From positions 1 to 11,540 of the forward strand of contig JAFAFD010000043.1 in assembly GCA_023423675.1 (NCBI GenBank): DNA of 11,540 nucleotides, written 5' to 3'. Shown here one piece after another: positions 1-6,185 of this stretch (position 1 is its first letter; each line of letters starts with the position of its first letter). The notes under the pieces were generated by a model. It had not been told where the DNA came from and did no database searches. It saw only the letters and a list, made by a program, of their open reading frames with translations. Origin of the DNA: Pseudomonadota bacterium (GTDB taxonomy: Bacteria; Pseudomonadota; Gammaproteobacteria; Xanthomonadales; Xanthomonadaceae). A program made the position numbers and the translations under genes.

Positions 1-1
1 A

Positions 2-1003
2 TTACCAGTAGTCCACGTTGAGTACGGCTTCGCCCTTGATCACGCCGGGTACCAGCGGCTCGTCGGTGCGGATGTAGCGCGCGGTGAAGCCGATGTCATG
101 CGTTCCGCCCGCGCCGGGTTCGAAATCCTGGATCCGCCCGAACTGTACTTCAGTGCCCGCCTGCAGCAGCTGTACCTGCACGCCCCGCGCGTCTGAATCT
201 GCGGTAGGAGTCAGCAGGCTTCCCGAGTTGGTCGCATCGCCGGCATCGGTGAGTGTCATCGTCGCGCGCGGCGCATCCGTGCCGCAGTCCATGCGTACCG
301 CAAGCGGCTTTTCGTTGGCCGTAGCGCCCGGTGCCGCGAGCTCAGCCATCTGCACGTCCTTCAGCGACATTGAAACATCCTGCAACGGGCACGTCACGGC
401 AGGGAACTGGGGCGCAAGATAGTAGGGCGATGTGACATCAAGCTCGGGATGGCCCGGTGATCGCAGCGAGATGTGGCCAGTACGTACAAGGGACGTGCGC
501 ATTCGCCCGCCGCGCGAGAAGACGAGTGCCCTGTGGCTGATGGTGCTTTGCACACCATACCCCGGGCTGGTTTCATACGGCAGCTCCAGATCCTCACCCA
601 GACGGAGAGGCTTGCGGTCGTAGACGTTCGTGTAGACATCAAAAGCAAGCAACGCCGAATCAACGCCGGTGGCATAGGATGCATAGGTCCGGCCGTCGTA
701 CTGGATATCGCCCACATAATTCAACCCAGGGACCTCAAGCCGCACGAACACCGAAACGAAGCCACCAGGCAGTGCGCATTTTTCATACGAGACCCGACCT
801 GCCTGCTCTTCCATGAATACATTTGGGCCGGATGGCCAGGATGTGTAGACGGTATCGAGCACTATATCCGGCTTGGCCGTGTACTGATTGCAGGCCATCG
901 CGGTACCCGCAGCAAGCAGTAGTGCCAGCGCCGTGGACAGCATGGCGGGAATTGACTTGCGCGGCGTTGAGCCGGCGGATGCAGTGTAAACAAGAACAGA
1001 CAT
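2..1003 (-). CDS. FimH-like two-domain fimbrial tip adhesin
   Basis: Predicted secreted subunit placed at the fimbrial tip, where its first domain would bind a host or surface ligand. The 333-residue product has a signal peptide (hydrophobic stretch about 21-34, cleavage after AMA at 37). The mature protein starts with Cys38, and Cys76 would pair with it, much like the N-terminal disulfide of the FimH lectin domain. A linker near residues 195-203 leads to a pilin domain with Cys205 and Cys240, which ends in the aromatic pair Tyr-Trp after a beta strand, as expected for donor-strand exchange. An in-frame ATG lies 54 bases upstream at 1057, but the ATG at 1003 has a Shine-Dalgarno sequence and a normal signal peptide, so it is preferred. 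The gene is last in the usher-pilin-adhesin arm. The lectin part looks less GC-rich than its neighbours. The ligand cannot be told from sequence. The adhesin role is inferred from architecture. Confidence 0.8.
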   Translation of the reverse strand: MSVLVYTASAGSTPRKSIPAMLSTALALLLAAGTAMACNQYTAKPDIVLDTVYTSWPSGPNVFMEEQAGRVSYEKCALPGGFVSVFVRLEVPGLNYVGDIQYDGRTYASYATGVDSALLAFDVYTNVYDRKPLRLGEDLELPYETSPGYGVQSTISHRALVFSRGGRMRTSLVRTGHISLRSPGHPELDVTSPYYLAPQFPAVTCPLQDVSMSLKDVQMAELAAPGATANEKPLAVRMDCGTDAPRATMTLTDAGDATNSGSLLTPTADSDARGVQVQLLQAGTEVQFGRIQDFEPGAGGTHDIGFTARYIRTDEPLVPGVIKGEAVLNVDYW

Positions 1004-1010
1004 GCAACGA

Positions 1011-1015
1011 TCTCC
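1011..1015 (-). promoter_or_regulatory. Ribosome binding site that sets the adhesin start
   Basis: The minus strand reads GGAGA seven bases before the ATG at 1001-1003. The upstream in-frame ATG at 1055-1057 lies only three bases after the preceding pilin stop and would put 18 polar residues in front of the signal peptide. The downstream start is therefore favoured. Confidence 0.6.
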
Positions 1016-1060
1016 GTTATGGGCAGTGGCCGCTGAACGCTGTGCGCGCGCGGCCATTGC

Positions 1061-1570
1061 TTACTCGTAGTCAGCAGTGACCACGATCTCGGTGGACACA
1101 TCACCTGCGCTCGGCGTTGCGCCGGTGGGCAGGAAGTACGCCGCACGCAGGTCGTAGCGCGCCGTGGCGCCGGTGACCGGCACGTCGATGCCGGTGTCGC
1201 CGTCCTTCAGGTAGGTGCTGCCGGTGGTGCCGGACAGCAGCGAGATCGACACGCCGCCAGCCGCATCGGCGGTGGCGGTGTTTTTCCAGCGGGTGGCATC
1301 GCCATCGGCGGCGGTGCCGGCAAAGGACAGCACCGCCTTGTTCACGCCCACGCAGCCGGTGAATTCCAGTGCGCCGGCCTTGATCTGGCTGTCCGCGCCC
1401 GGGGTGAGGTCATTGGCCTTGATCGAATCCAGCGACACGGTGGCATTGGCCAGAGAGCAGGTGCCCGGCAGCACCTTGCCACTGATGGTGAGGGTGGCGC
1501 TGTCGGCCAGGGCCAGCGGCGCGGCGGCCAGCAGGGTGGTGCACAGGGTGATGCGGTTGAACAGGTTCAT
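1061..1570 (-). CDS. Fimbrial pilin subunit of the usher arm
   Basis: Type 1-like structural pilin of 169 residues, exported to the periplasm and assembled through the usher. The signal peptide ends at ALA (residue 22). The mature protein has the usual pilin layout: an N-terminal extension rich in alternating hydrophobic residues (SATLTISGKV), one disulfide pair (Cys38 and Cys73), and a C-terminal strand ending VTADYE with the penultimate Tyr typical of these subunits. The start at 1570 is clear because a full AAGGAGG precedes it by six bases. It follows the usher stop by 38 bases and precedes the adhesin by 57, so the three are probably one transcript. The very strong ribosome site suggests it is made in larger amounts than its neighbours, perhaps as a main shaft subunit, but which of the two pilins in this locus is the major one is not decided by sequence. 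Confidence 0.88.
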   Translation of the reverse strand: MNLFNRITLCTTLLAAAPLALADSATLTISGKVLPGTCSLANATVSLDSIKANDLTPGADSQIKAGALEFTGCVGVNKAVLSFAGTAADGDATRWKNTATADAAGGVSISLLSGTTGSTYLKDGDTGIDVPVTGATARYDLRAAYFLPTGATPSAGDVSTEIVVTADYE

Positions 1571-1576
1571 GGAAAA

Positions 1577-1583
1577 CCTCCTT
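1577..1583 (-). promoter_or_regulatory. Consensus Shine-Dalgarno of the pilin gene
   Basis: The minus strand reads AAGGAGG, a full match to the anti-Shine-Dalgarno sequence, six bases before the pilin ATG. It is the strongest ribosome site I found in the window. It rules out the longer in-frame ORF that reaches upstream into the usher gene. Confidence 0.8.
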
Positions 1584-1608
1584 GGATGGCAAAATTGAAC
1601 TCGGAACA

Positions 1609-4161
1609 TCAGAGCGCGGTGGGCGCGGTTGAATCCAGCGCGGCCTGCAGCCCGGGGCTCAGGGCCGGCAAGGGCGTGCACACGGCCTGGCTCCACGACA
1701 GGCCGTAGGCATCGGGCGCGTCGGGGGTGCTGTAGTCCAGGCGGCAGCGGTGCGGGCCGTCCGGGTCGACAATCAACTGGCCCTGCTCGGGCGCGCCACG
1801 CAGCTGGATCACCCCGCCCTGCCCGACGGCGCCATAGCTGCGGCCTGCTTCATCTTCGATGCGTGCGGCAAAGGGCAGGGGCTGGCCCAGGGCATCGGTG
1901 GCATCGATGAACAGCGTGCGTTCGCGGGTGGCATTGAAGGCCACGCGCACGATGCTGCCGGCGGTGGGCGCCACCCGCTGCGAGGTCTGCAGCAGTTCCA
2001 CGTCCATCGACAGACCGGACGGATCCAGTTCGATCTGGTTCCAGCGGTAGGGGCTGACATGCGGCAGCAGTGCGTAGCCGTTGCGACCGATGCGCACCCG
2101 GTCGCCATAGCCGATGCGCGCGCCCTGCGCGCCATCGGCCTGTACCAGGGCAAAGCCATCGCCCACCGGTGCACCGACGTTGATGCCGCCGCGATGCAGT
2201 ACCACGCTGCCGGCAGCGCTGGCATTGACGGCGCTGTAATCACCCGCGCGGCTGTAGCCGGCGGTGACCGTGCCATGGCCGCCGCGGTAGGACGCGTAGG
2301 CGCTGGTGCTGCCCGCAGCGTCACTGGCCTCACTGGCGGACACGCTGTAACTGAACTGCTGATCCGCGCCGGCGCTGCCACTGAGACCCAACTGGGCCTG
2401 CTGGCCGCGGGCGGAGTGCGCCAGCTGCGAACTCAGGCGCGGCGCACGCGGTGCGACGCCCAGCGGAATGCTGAAGGTGGCGGCATAGCGGGTGTCCTGG
2501 CGACCCTCGCCCACGCGCAGGCGCATGGCCGACAGACCCAGATTGGCGCGACCGATGCTGGTCTGGAAGCGCAGCTGCAGATCGTTCTGCTGTTGCGCAC
2601 TGTCCCAGTAGCGCACATGCCCGCCACTGAGCGAGAGCGTGCTGCGCTCGCCCACGCGCTGCGAGAAGTTGACCTGGAAGCGCTGCCGCGCGCGGCCGGC
2701 AAACCCCCAGTCGTCGTTGTAGACCTGGGCGAAATCATTCAGGCCCAAGTAGCCACGGGTGCTGTAACGCAGCGCGGCCAGGCCGAAGTTGGTGCCCGTT
2801 TCTGCGATGTAGCGCTGGTAGTTCAGCCGGAAGCTGTTGCCGGCCATCTGCGTGTCGTTGCCCAGGCGCGCACGTGCATGGGTGATGTCGGCACCGAAGG
2901 CGCCGATGGGCGTGTTGATGGCGCCACCGACGAGCGCGGACTGGAAGCCCTCGGCGATCTGCAGGCCGCCCAGCGCGGTGAAGTGGTTGCTGATGCCGCG
3001 CGCATAGGTGGCTTCGGCAAAGCGCAGGGCCTGGCGCGTGCCGCGTGCGTCGCGCAGTTCACCGGCGGTGGCACTGAAGCGGCTGGCACCGGGGCGCAGC
3101 GCCTGCGGCACTGCCGAGAAGCTGACGTTGAACTGCTGCTGGCGGCCATCTGCTTCGGTGACGGTGACGTCCAGGTCGCCACCGAAGTTGGTCGGGTACA
3201 GGTCCTCGATCGAGAACGGACCCGGCGCCACGCTCACCTCATGGATGACGTGGCCGTTCTGGCGGATGGTGACCACCGCATTGGTCTCGGCAATGCCCTG
3301 CACGACCGGCGCGAAGCCACGCAGCGAATCGGGCAGCATGCGCTCATCGCTGGCCACGCGTGCACCGGTGAACGACAGCGACTCGAACAGTTCGCCACCG
3401 GTATTGCCCTGGCCCAGCAGCAGCTGCGCATTCCATGCCGGCAGATCGCGCTGCAGGGTACTGCTGATGACATCGTGGCGAGAGCCATGGGTGCCCTGGC
3501 TGAAGGACGCGCGGTGGCGCAGCCGCCAGGCGCCCAGGTTCACCCCGGTGTTCAGGCCGAGATAGGTGTTCTGCTGGCCCTGGCTGCGGCTGTGGTTGAG
3601 GCTGTAATCGAAGAACGCGGCCGTGACGCCGTGGTCGCGCTGCGCCGGTGCCACATAGCCGCGGGCGTTGCGCGCCTGTGCCGCCTGCGGCACGTTCAAC
3701 AGCAGCTGCAGGTTGCCGGCGTCGAATTCGACGGTGGCACCTTCGACCAGATCCGCAAGCGCGACACAGCTTTCATCGTCGGGGCCCAGCGCGTCCAGAT
3801 AGGTCGCCTTCAACGGCAGGCCGCGCACCAGGCCGGCCGGCAGGCACGGGGTTGCCCCCAGCGGCGCCGGCGCCGGCACGAAGGTGATATCGCGCTTGTC
3901 CAGGAACTGGCCGTTGACGATGACATCCAACGGATACACGCCCGGCTCCATCGGGTTGCCATGCGCATAGCGCTGCATGTCGATGGCCTTGCCACCGATC
4001 AGGAAGCCTTCGCTGAACTCCAGAGACGCCACGTCATTGGCAGCCGCCTGGCTGGCGATGGTCATCGCCATGGCCAGCGCGATGGCCAGACCCAGCGGGC
4101 GACTGGTGGGGCACTGCGATATGCGGAGATGAATGCGGCGTTGAACCATGGCGGCGGTCAT
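1609..4161 (-). CDS. Outer-membrane fimbrial usher (FimD/PapC family)
   Basis: Outer-membrane pore that takes chaperone-subunit complexes and drives ordered fibre assembly and secretion. From the ATG at 4161 the product has 850 residues, normal for the family. A signal peptide ends near QAAA (about residue 41). The mature N-terminal domain opens with LEFSEGFLIGG and contains GVYPLDVIVNG, followed by a Cys pair. The long central part has the beta-barrel and plug pattern (DLPAWNAQLLLGQG, FSFT-like LSFTGARVASDERMLPDS, and IEDLYPTNFGGDLDVTVTEA). The C-terminal domains contain Cys806 and Cys828. The reading frame is open up to 4296, but the added 45 residues do not resemble a signal peptide. ATGs at 4161 and 4149 are both possible, and neither has a convincing ribosome site. 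It is the first gene of the minus arm and shares the control region with the divergent pilin-chaperone arm. No chaperone gene lies on its own arm. Confidence 0.92.
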   Translation of the reverse strand: MTAAMVQRRIHLRISQCPTSRPLGLAIALAMAMTIASQAAANDVASLEFSEGFLIGGKAIDMQRYAHGNPMEPGVYPLDVIVNGQFLDKRDITFVPAPAPLGATPCLPAGLVRGLPLKATYLDALGPDDESCVALADLVEGATVEFDAGNLQLLLNVPQAAQARNARGYVAPAQRDHGVTAAFFDYSLNHSRSQGQQNTYLGLNTGVNLGAWRLRHRASFSQGTHGSRHDVISSTLQRDLPAWNAQLLLGQGNTGGELFESLSFTGARVASDERMLPDSLRGFAPVVQGIAETNAVVTIRQNGHVIHEVSVAPGPFSIEDLYPTNFGGDLDVTVTEADGRQQQFNVSFSAVPQALRPGASRFSATAGELRDARGTRQALRFAEATYARGISNHFTALGGLQIAEGFQSALVGGAINTPIGAFGADITHARARLGNDTQMAGNSFRLNYQRYIAETGTNFGLAALRYSTRGYLGLNDFAQVYNDDWGFAGRARQRFQVNFSQRVGERSTLSLSGGHVRYWDSAQQQNDLQLRFQTSIGRANLGLSAMRLRVGEGRQDTRYAATFSIPLGVAPRAPRLSSQLAHSARGQQAQLGLSGSAGADQQFSYSVSASEASDAAGSTSAYASYRGGHGTVTAGYSRAGDYSAVNASAAGSVVLHRGGINVGAPVGDGFALVQADGAQGARIGYGDRVRIGRNGYALLPHVSPYRWNQIELDPSGLSMDVELLQTSQRVAPTAGSIVRVAFNATRERTLFIDATDALGQPLPFAARIEDEAGRSYGAVGQGGVIQLRGAPEQGQLIVDPDGPHRCRLDYSTPDAPDAYGLSWSQAVCTPLPALSPGLQAALDSTAPTAL

Positions 4162-4233
4162 TCGATGCGGCCAAAACCGACATCGCTCGTGTTCGAGGAG
4201 GCCGCATCGTAGGCAGCGCCTTGGCGCGTTCCC

Positions 4234-4251
4234 ATGCAATTTGTTGCAAAA
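4234..4251 (-). promoter_or_regulatory. Operator-like site, usher side
   Basis: Read on the minus strand the site is TTTTGCAACAAATTGCAT. It contains TGCAA-N4-TTGCA, a dyad typical of a dimeric regulator site. It matches 16 of 18 bases of the site at 4454-4471 on the other strand. It ends about 72 bases upstream of the preferred usher start. The binding protein is unknown. The spacing supports the short usher start, since the long form would place this site inside the coding sequence. Confidence 0.5.
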
Positions 4252-4453
4252 CGACAGCGCCCCCCGGAACCGCGCGGCATGCGCCAATGTGCGCATTTCA
4301 CGGTAATTCAGCCTTGTATAAGCGCCGTCAGGCCGTCAATCGAATCGTCTGCAAACCTCCTGGCAGCGGAGGTGCGGTGACGCAATAAGCCCGAGATGTC
4401 GCTTCCTGACTGCCTCCTTTACCGCAAGCACGAATGCACTGGGTGCGCAAGCG

Positions 4454-4471
4454 TTTTGCAACTAGTTGCAT
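4454..4471 (+). promoter_or_regulatory. Operator-like site, pilin side
   Basis: The site reads TTTTGCAACTAGTTGCAT and its core TGCAACTAGTTGCA (4457-4470) is a perfect 14-bp palindrome. It lies 86 bases upstream of the pilin ATG at 4558 and is the inverted partner of 4234-4251. The two together suggest one regulator, perhaps of the MarR, TetR or XRE type, controlling both fimbrial arms. That family guess is inference. Confidence 0.5.
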
Positions 4472-4557
4472 GTCCACGTACCGGCCGGGCGGGAACACTG
4501 TGCGCCGTGGCTGGCCCACCCCGTGTGGCCCTTCTGTTTCCCAACCAAGGACATCCC

Positions 4558-5073
4558 ATGTCAAAACAATTGAACCTGATCACCGCCGGTGCGCTTGCGC
4601 TGGCCCTGTCGCCCACTGCGTTCGCGGAGAAGCTGGAAATCACCGGCGAACTGATGACCAGCACCTGCTCGGTGGATGCCACCGGCGGCACCATCACCGT
4701 GCCGATGGGCAAGGTCGATGTGGCCTGGGTGAATGAAGCCGAGCGTGCCGGCATGAAGAACTTCAGCATTCTGCTGGACTGCACCGGCTCCGGCGCGGCG
4801 CAGAACGTGGGCGTGCGCTTTGGTGGCACCCCCGATGGCAGCACCGGCAACCTGGCGCTGACGGCCGCATCGACCGCCAGCAATGTGGGCGTGGCCCTGT
4901 ATGACGCTGCAGGCAACCACCAGAAGCTGGGCGAAGACCCGTCGCAGTGGGTCACCATCCCGGCCGCCGGCAAGGGCCAGCTGGACTACAGCGCCTGGTA
5001 TTCCTCGCCTGCAAAGAACGCCACCGCCGGTACCGCCAACGCCTCCGGCGATTTCGTGGTGCTTTACAAGTAA
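4558..5073 (+). CDS. Fimbrial pilin subunit of the chaperone arm
   Basis: Second pilin of the locus, 171 residues. A signal peptide ends at AFA (residue 23). The mature chain starts EKLEITGELMTSTC, has the single Cys pair Cys37 and Cys75 of type 1-like pilins, and ends FVVLYK with a penultimate Tyr that would take part in chaperone and subunit strand exchange. The ATG at 4558 is preceded by AAGGA at a six-base distance. An earlier in-frame start at 4396 would add 54 residues that do not look like a signal peptide and would overlap the operator-like site, so it is rejected. The gene is first in the plus arm, followed by a strong hairpin and then the chaperone. The sequence differs clearly from the minus-arm pilin, so the two are probably distinct structural parts (for example shaft versus anchor or adaptor). 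The division of labour is not known. Confidence 0.87.
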   Translation: MSKQLNLITAGALALALSPTAFAEKLEITGELMTSTCSVDATGGTITVPMGKVDVAWVNEAERAGMKNFSILLDCTGSGAAQNVGVRFGGTPDGSTGNLALTAASTASNVGVALYDAAGNHQKLGEDPSQWVTIPAAGKGQLDYSAWYSSPAKNATAGTANASGDFVVLYK

Positions 5074-5080
5074 GCCCCCG

Positions 5081-5103
5081 CGCGCCGCCGTCGCGGCGGC
5101 GCG
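5081..5103 (+). terminator. Pilin-chaperone intercistronic hairpin
   Basis: A perfect 10-bp GC-only stem (CGCGCCGCCG, loop TCG, CGGCGGCGCG) lies eight bases after the pilin stop. It is followed by TTCATTAG, not by a run of T, so it is more likely a partial terminator or an mRNA 3'-end stabiliser than a full stop. Such an element would let pilin mRNA accumulate above chaperone mRNA. Confidence 0.6.
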
Positions 5104-5125
5104 TTCATTAGCCGAGGATGATCGA

Positions 5126-5857
5126 ATGAAGATCCGTGCAATGACGTGGACGACCGCGCTGCTGGCAGGCGCACTGGCGCTGCCGGCATCGGCAGCGGTG
5201 ACGCTGCAGGGCACGCGTATCGTGCACGACGCCGCGCAGGGCCGGGATGTCACCGTGAAGGCCACCAACGGCGGCGAGCAGGCCGCCATGGTGCAGGTCT
5301 GGATCGATGATGGCGACAGCCATGCCCGCCCGGAGAACGTGCGTACGCCGTTCCGGCTGACGCCTGCCGAGCCGCGCCTGCTGCAGGCGCATCAGGGCCA
5401 GGCTTATCGGGTGACCTATGCGCCGCGGCCGTCGGAGCAGCCGCTGCCGACCGACCGCGAATCGGTGTTCTATTTCAACCTGCTGGATATTCCGCCCAAG
5501 CCCAGCGACGCCGCCGGCAAGAATCTGCTGCAGTTTGCCGTGCGCACGCGGGTGAAGCTGTTCCATCGGCCTGCGGGATTGCCCGGCAGCGCCCGCGAGG
5601 CAGCGGGCCAGCTGCAGTGGCGTGCTGAGGGCAATGCGCTGCAGGTAAGCAACCCCAGCGCCTACCACGTGACGCTGAGCACGCTGACGCTGCCGGATGG
5701 GCGCACGCTGGAGGTGGACATGATCGCGCCGGGCGGACAGGCCGTGCTGCCGTTGCCGGACGGTGCGGCCGTGCCGGCGACGGTCACGTTCCAGTGGCTG
5801 GACGATTACGGCACCCCGCGCGATGCGGAAGCCAAGGTGGCCGCCTCATCCCTGTAG
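5126..5857 (+). CDS. Periplasmic fimbrial chaperone (PapD/FimC family)
   Basis: Periplasmic chaperone that folds and caps pilin subunits by donating its G1 strand, then hands them to the usher. The 243-residue product has a signal peptide ending at ASA (residue 23). Arg31 corresponds to Arg8 of the mature chain, and Lys144 in RVKLFHRP is the likely second subunit-carboxylate anchor, the pair known in PapD as Arg8 and Lys112. The family signature is present as RESVFYFNLLDIPPKP (112-127), and the following F1-G1 loop is short, as in FGS chaperones. The ATG at 5126 has GAGG eight bases upstream. It is the only chaperone in the window and must serve subunits of both arms. Its TAG stop is part of the GTAG palindrome at 5854-5878. 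Confidence 0.92.
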   Translation: MKIRAMTWTTALLAGALALPASAAVTLQGTRIVHDAAQGRDVTVKATNGGEQAAMVQVWIDDGDSHARPENVRTPFRLTPAEPRLLQAHQGQAYRVTYAPRPSEQPLPTDRESVFYFNLLDIPPKPSDAAGKNLLQFAVRTRVKLFHRPAGLPGSAREAAGQLQWRAEGNALQVSNPSAYHVTLSTLTLPDGRTLEVDMIAPGGQAVLPLPDGAAVPATVTFQWLDDYGTPRDAEAKVAASSL

Positions 5858-5878
5858 AGTCGAGCCTACGCTCGACTC
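5854..5878 (+). repeat. GTAG palindrome (SMAG-type) on the chaperone stop codon
   Basis: GTAG is followed by a hairpin with a perfect 9-bp stem (GAGTCGAGC, loop CTAC, GCTCGACTC); the stem's first G is the last base of GTAG. The TAG of GTAG is the chaperone stop codon. The GTAG-plus-hairpin form matches the SMAG palindromes known from S. maltophilia. It could protect the 3' end of the chaperone mRNA. Confidence 0.8.
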
Positions 5879-5894
5879 ACGCGCAAAGCGCGAA

Positions 5895-5972
5895 GTAGAG
5901 CCGCGCCATGCGTGGATGAGCCGTCCTGGAAACGGGATCAGAGCCCTTTGCTGCGCAAAGGGATCCGGCCCC
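5895..5972 (+). repeat. Composite GTAG repeat module, copy 1
   Basis: The module starts GTAGAGCC, has a hairpin CCGCGC-CAT-GCGTGG (one G-U pair), a spacer, the palindrome CCCTTTGC-TGC-GCAAAGGG at 5944-5962, and ends GGATCCGGCCCC. The same order of parts recurs at 6050-6127 and, in inverted orientation, at 8754-8813. Confidence 0.65.
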
Positions 5973-5984
5973 GGCGCGAACGGC

Positions 5985-6007
5985 CGCCGGGCATGGCCCG
6001 GCGCTAC
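5985..6007 (-). repeat. GTAG palindrome, minus orientation, copy 1
   Basis: On the minus strand this reads GTAGCGCCGGGC-CAT-GCCCGGCG, an 8-bp perfect stem with a three-base loop, preceded by GTAG. It faces the plus-strand GTAG element at 5895, so each duplicated unit carries two such elements in opposite orientation. Confidence 0.7.
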
Positions 6008-6049
6008 CGATTCGTCGTACGCCCTACGCCGAGGCGTACAAAGCGCGAA

Positions 6050-6127
6050 GTAGAGCCACGCCATGCGTGGATGAGCCGTCCTGGAGACGGGATCAGAGCC
6101 CTTTGCTGCGCAAAGGGATCCGACCCC
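6050..6127 (+). repeat. Composite GTAG repeat module, copy 2
   Basis: This is the second copy of the module at 5895-5972. Its first hairpin is perfect (CCACGC-CAT-GCGTGG), the second palindrome is at 6099-6117, and it ends GGATCCGACCCC, the form shared with the third module at 8754-8813. Confidence 0.65.
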
Positions 6128-6139
6128 GGCGCGAACGGC

Positions 6140-6162
6140 CGCCGGGCATGGCCCGGCGCTAC
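6140..6162 (-). repeat. GTAG palindrome, minus orientation, copy 2
   Basis: This element is identical to that at 5985-6007: GTAG, then an 8-bp GC stem with CAT loop on the minus strand. It lies 24 bases past the recG stop, a position where it could stabilise the recG mRNA end. Confidence 0.7.
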
Positions 6163-6185
6163 CGATTCGTGGTGCGCCCGGCGCC

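Larger units (their letters stand above)
4162..4557. promoter_or_regulatory. Divergent fimbrial control region
   Basis: This 396-bp gap lies between the usher and the plus-strand pilin, and I see no convincing gene in it. It holds two matching sites in opposite orientation (4234-4251 and 4454-4471), an inverted repeat ATGCGC-N6-GCGCAT at 4279-4296, a small hairpin ACCTCC-N7-GGAGGT at 4355-4373, and a direct repeat of GCCGTCA at 4324-4330 and 4332-4338. A weak sigma70-like promoter toward the usher could use TTGACG (4334-4339, minus strand) and TACAAG (4313-4318) with a short 15-base spacer. I could not find a convincing -10 and -35 pair toward the pilin. Both first genes must have their promoters here because the arms diverge. 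Confidence 0.7.

Noticed and set aside
1750..4212. An open frame of 820 codons on the plus strand, opposite the usher gene.
   Set aside because: It is antisense to a clear usher, has a composition rich in Ala, Gly, Arg and His from high-GC codon bias, and shows no known domain or ribosome site.
4162..4296. A 45-residue N-terminal extension of the usher.
   Set aside because: It would put a Cys- and Arg-rich stretch before the signal peptide and would place the operator-like site within the gene.
4252..4453. An invertible fimbrial promoter (fim-type switch) between the paired inverted sites.
   Set aside because: The central bases of the two sites differ (AAA versus TAG), which does not suit strand exchange, and no recombinase gene is in the window. 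Shared operators fit better, though inversion is left as a test.
4328..4564. A small minus-strand frame of 78 codons in the fimbrial control region.
   Set aside because: No ribosome site, signal peptide or recognisable domain, and it covers the operator-like site.
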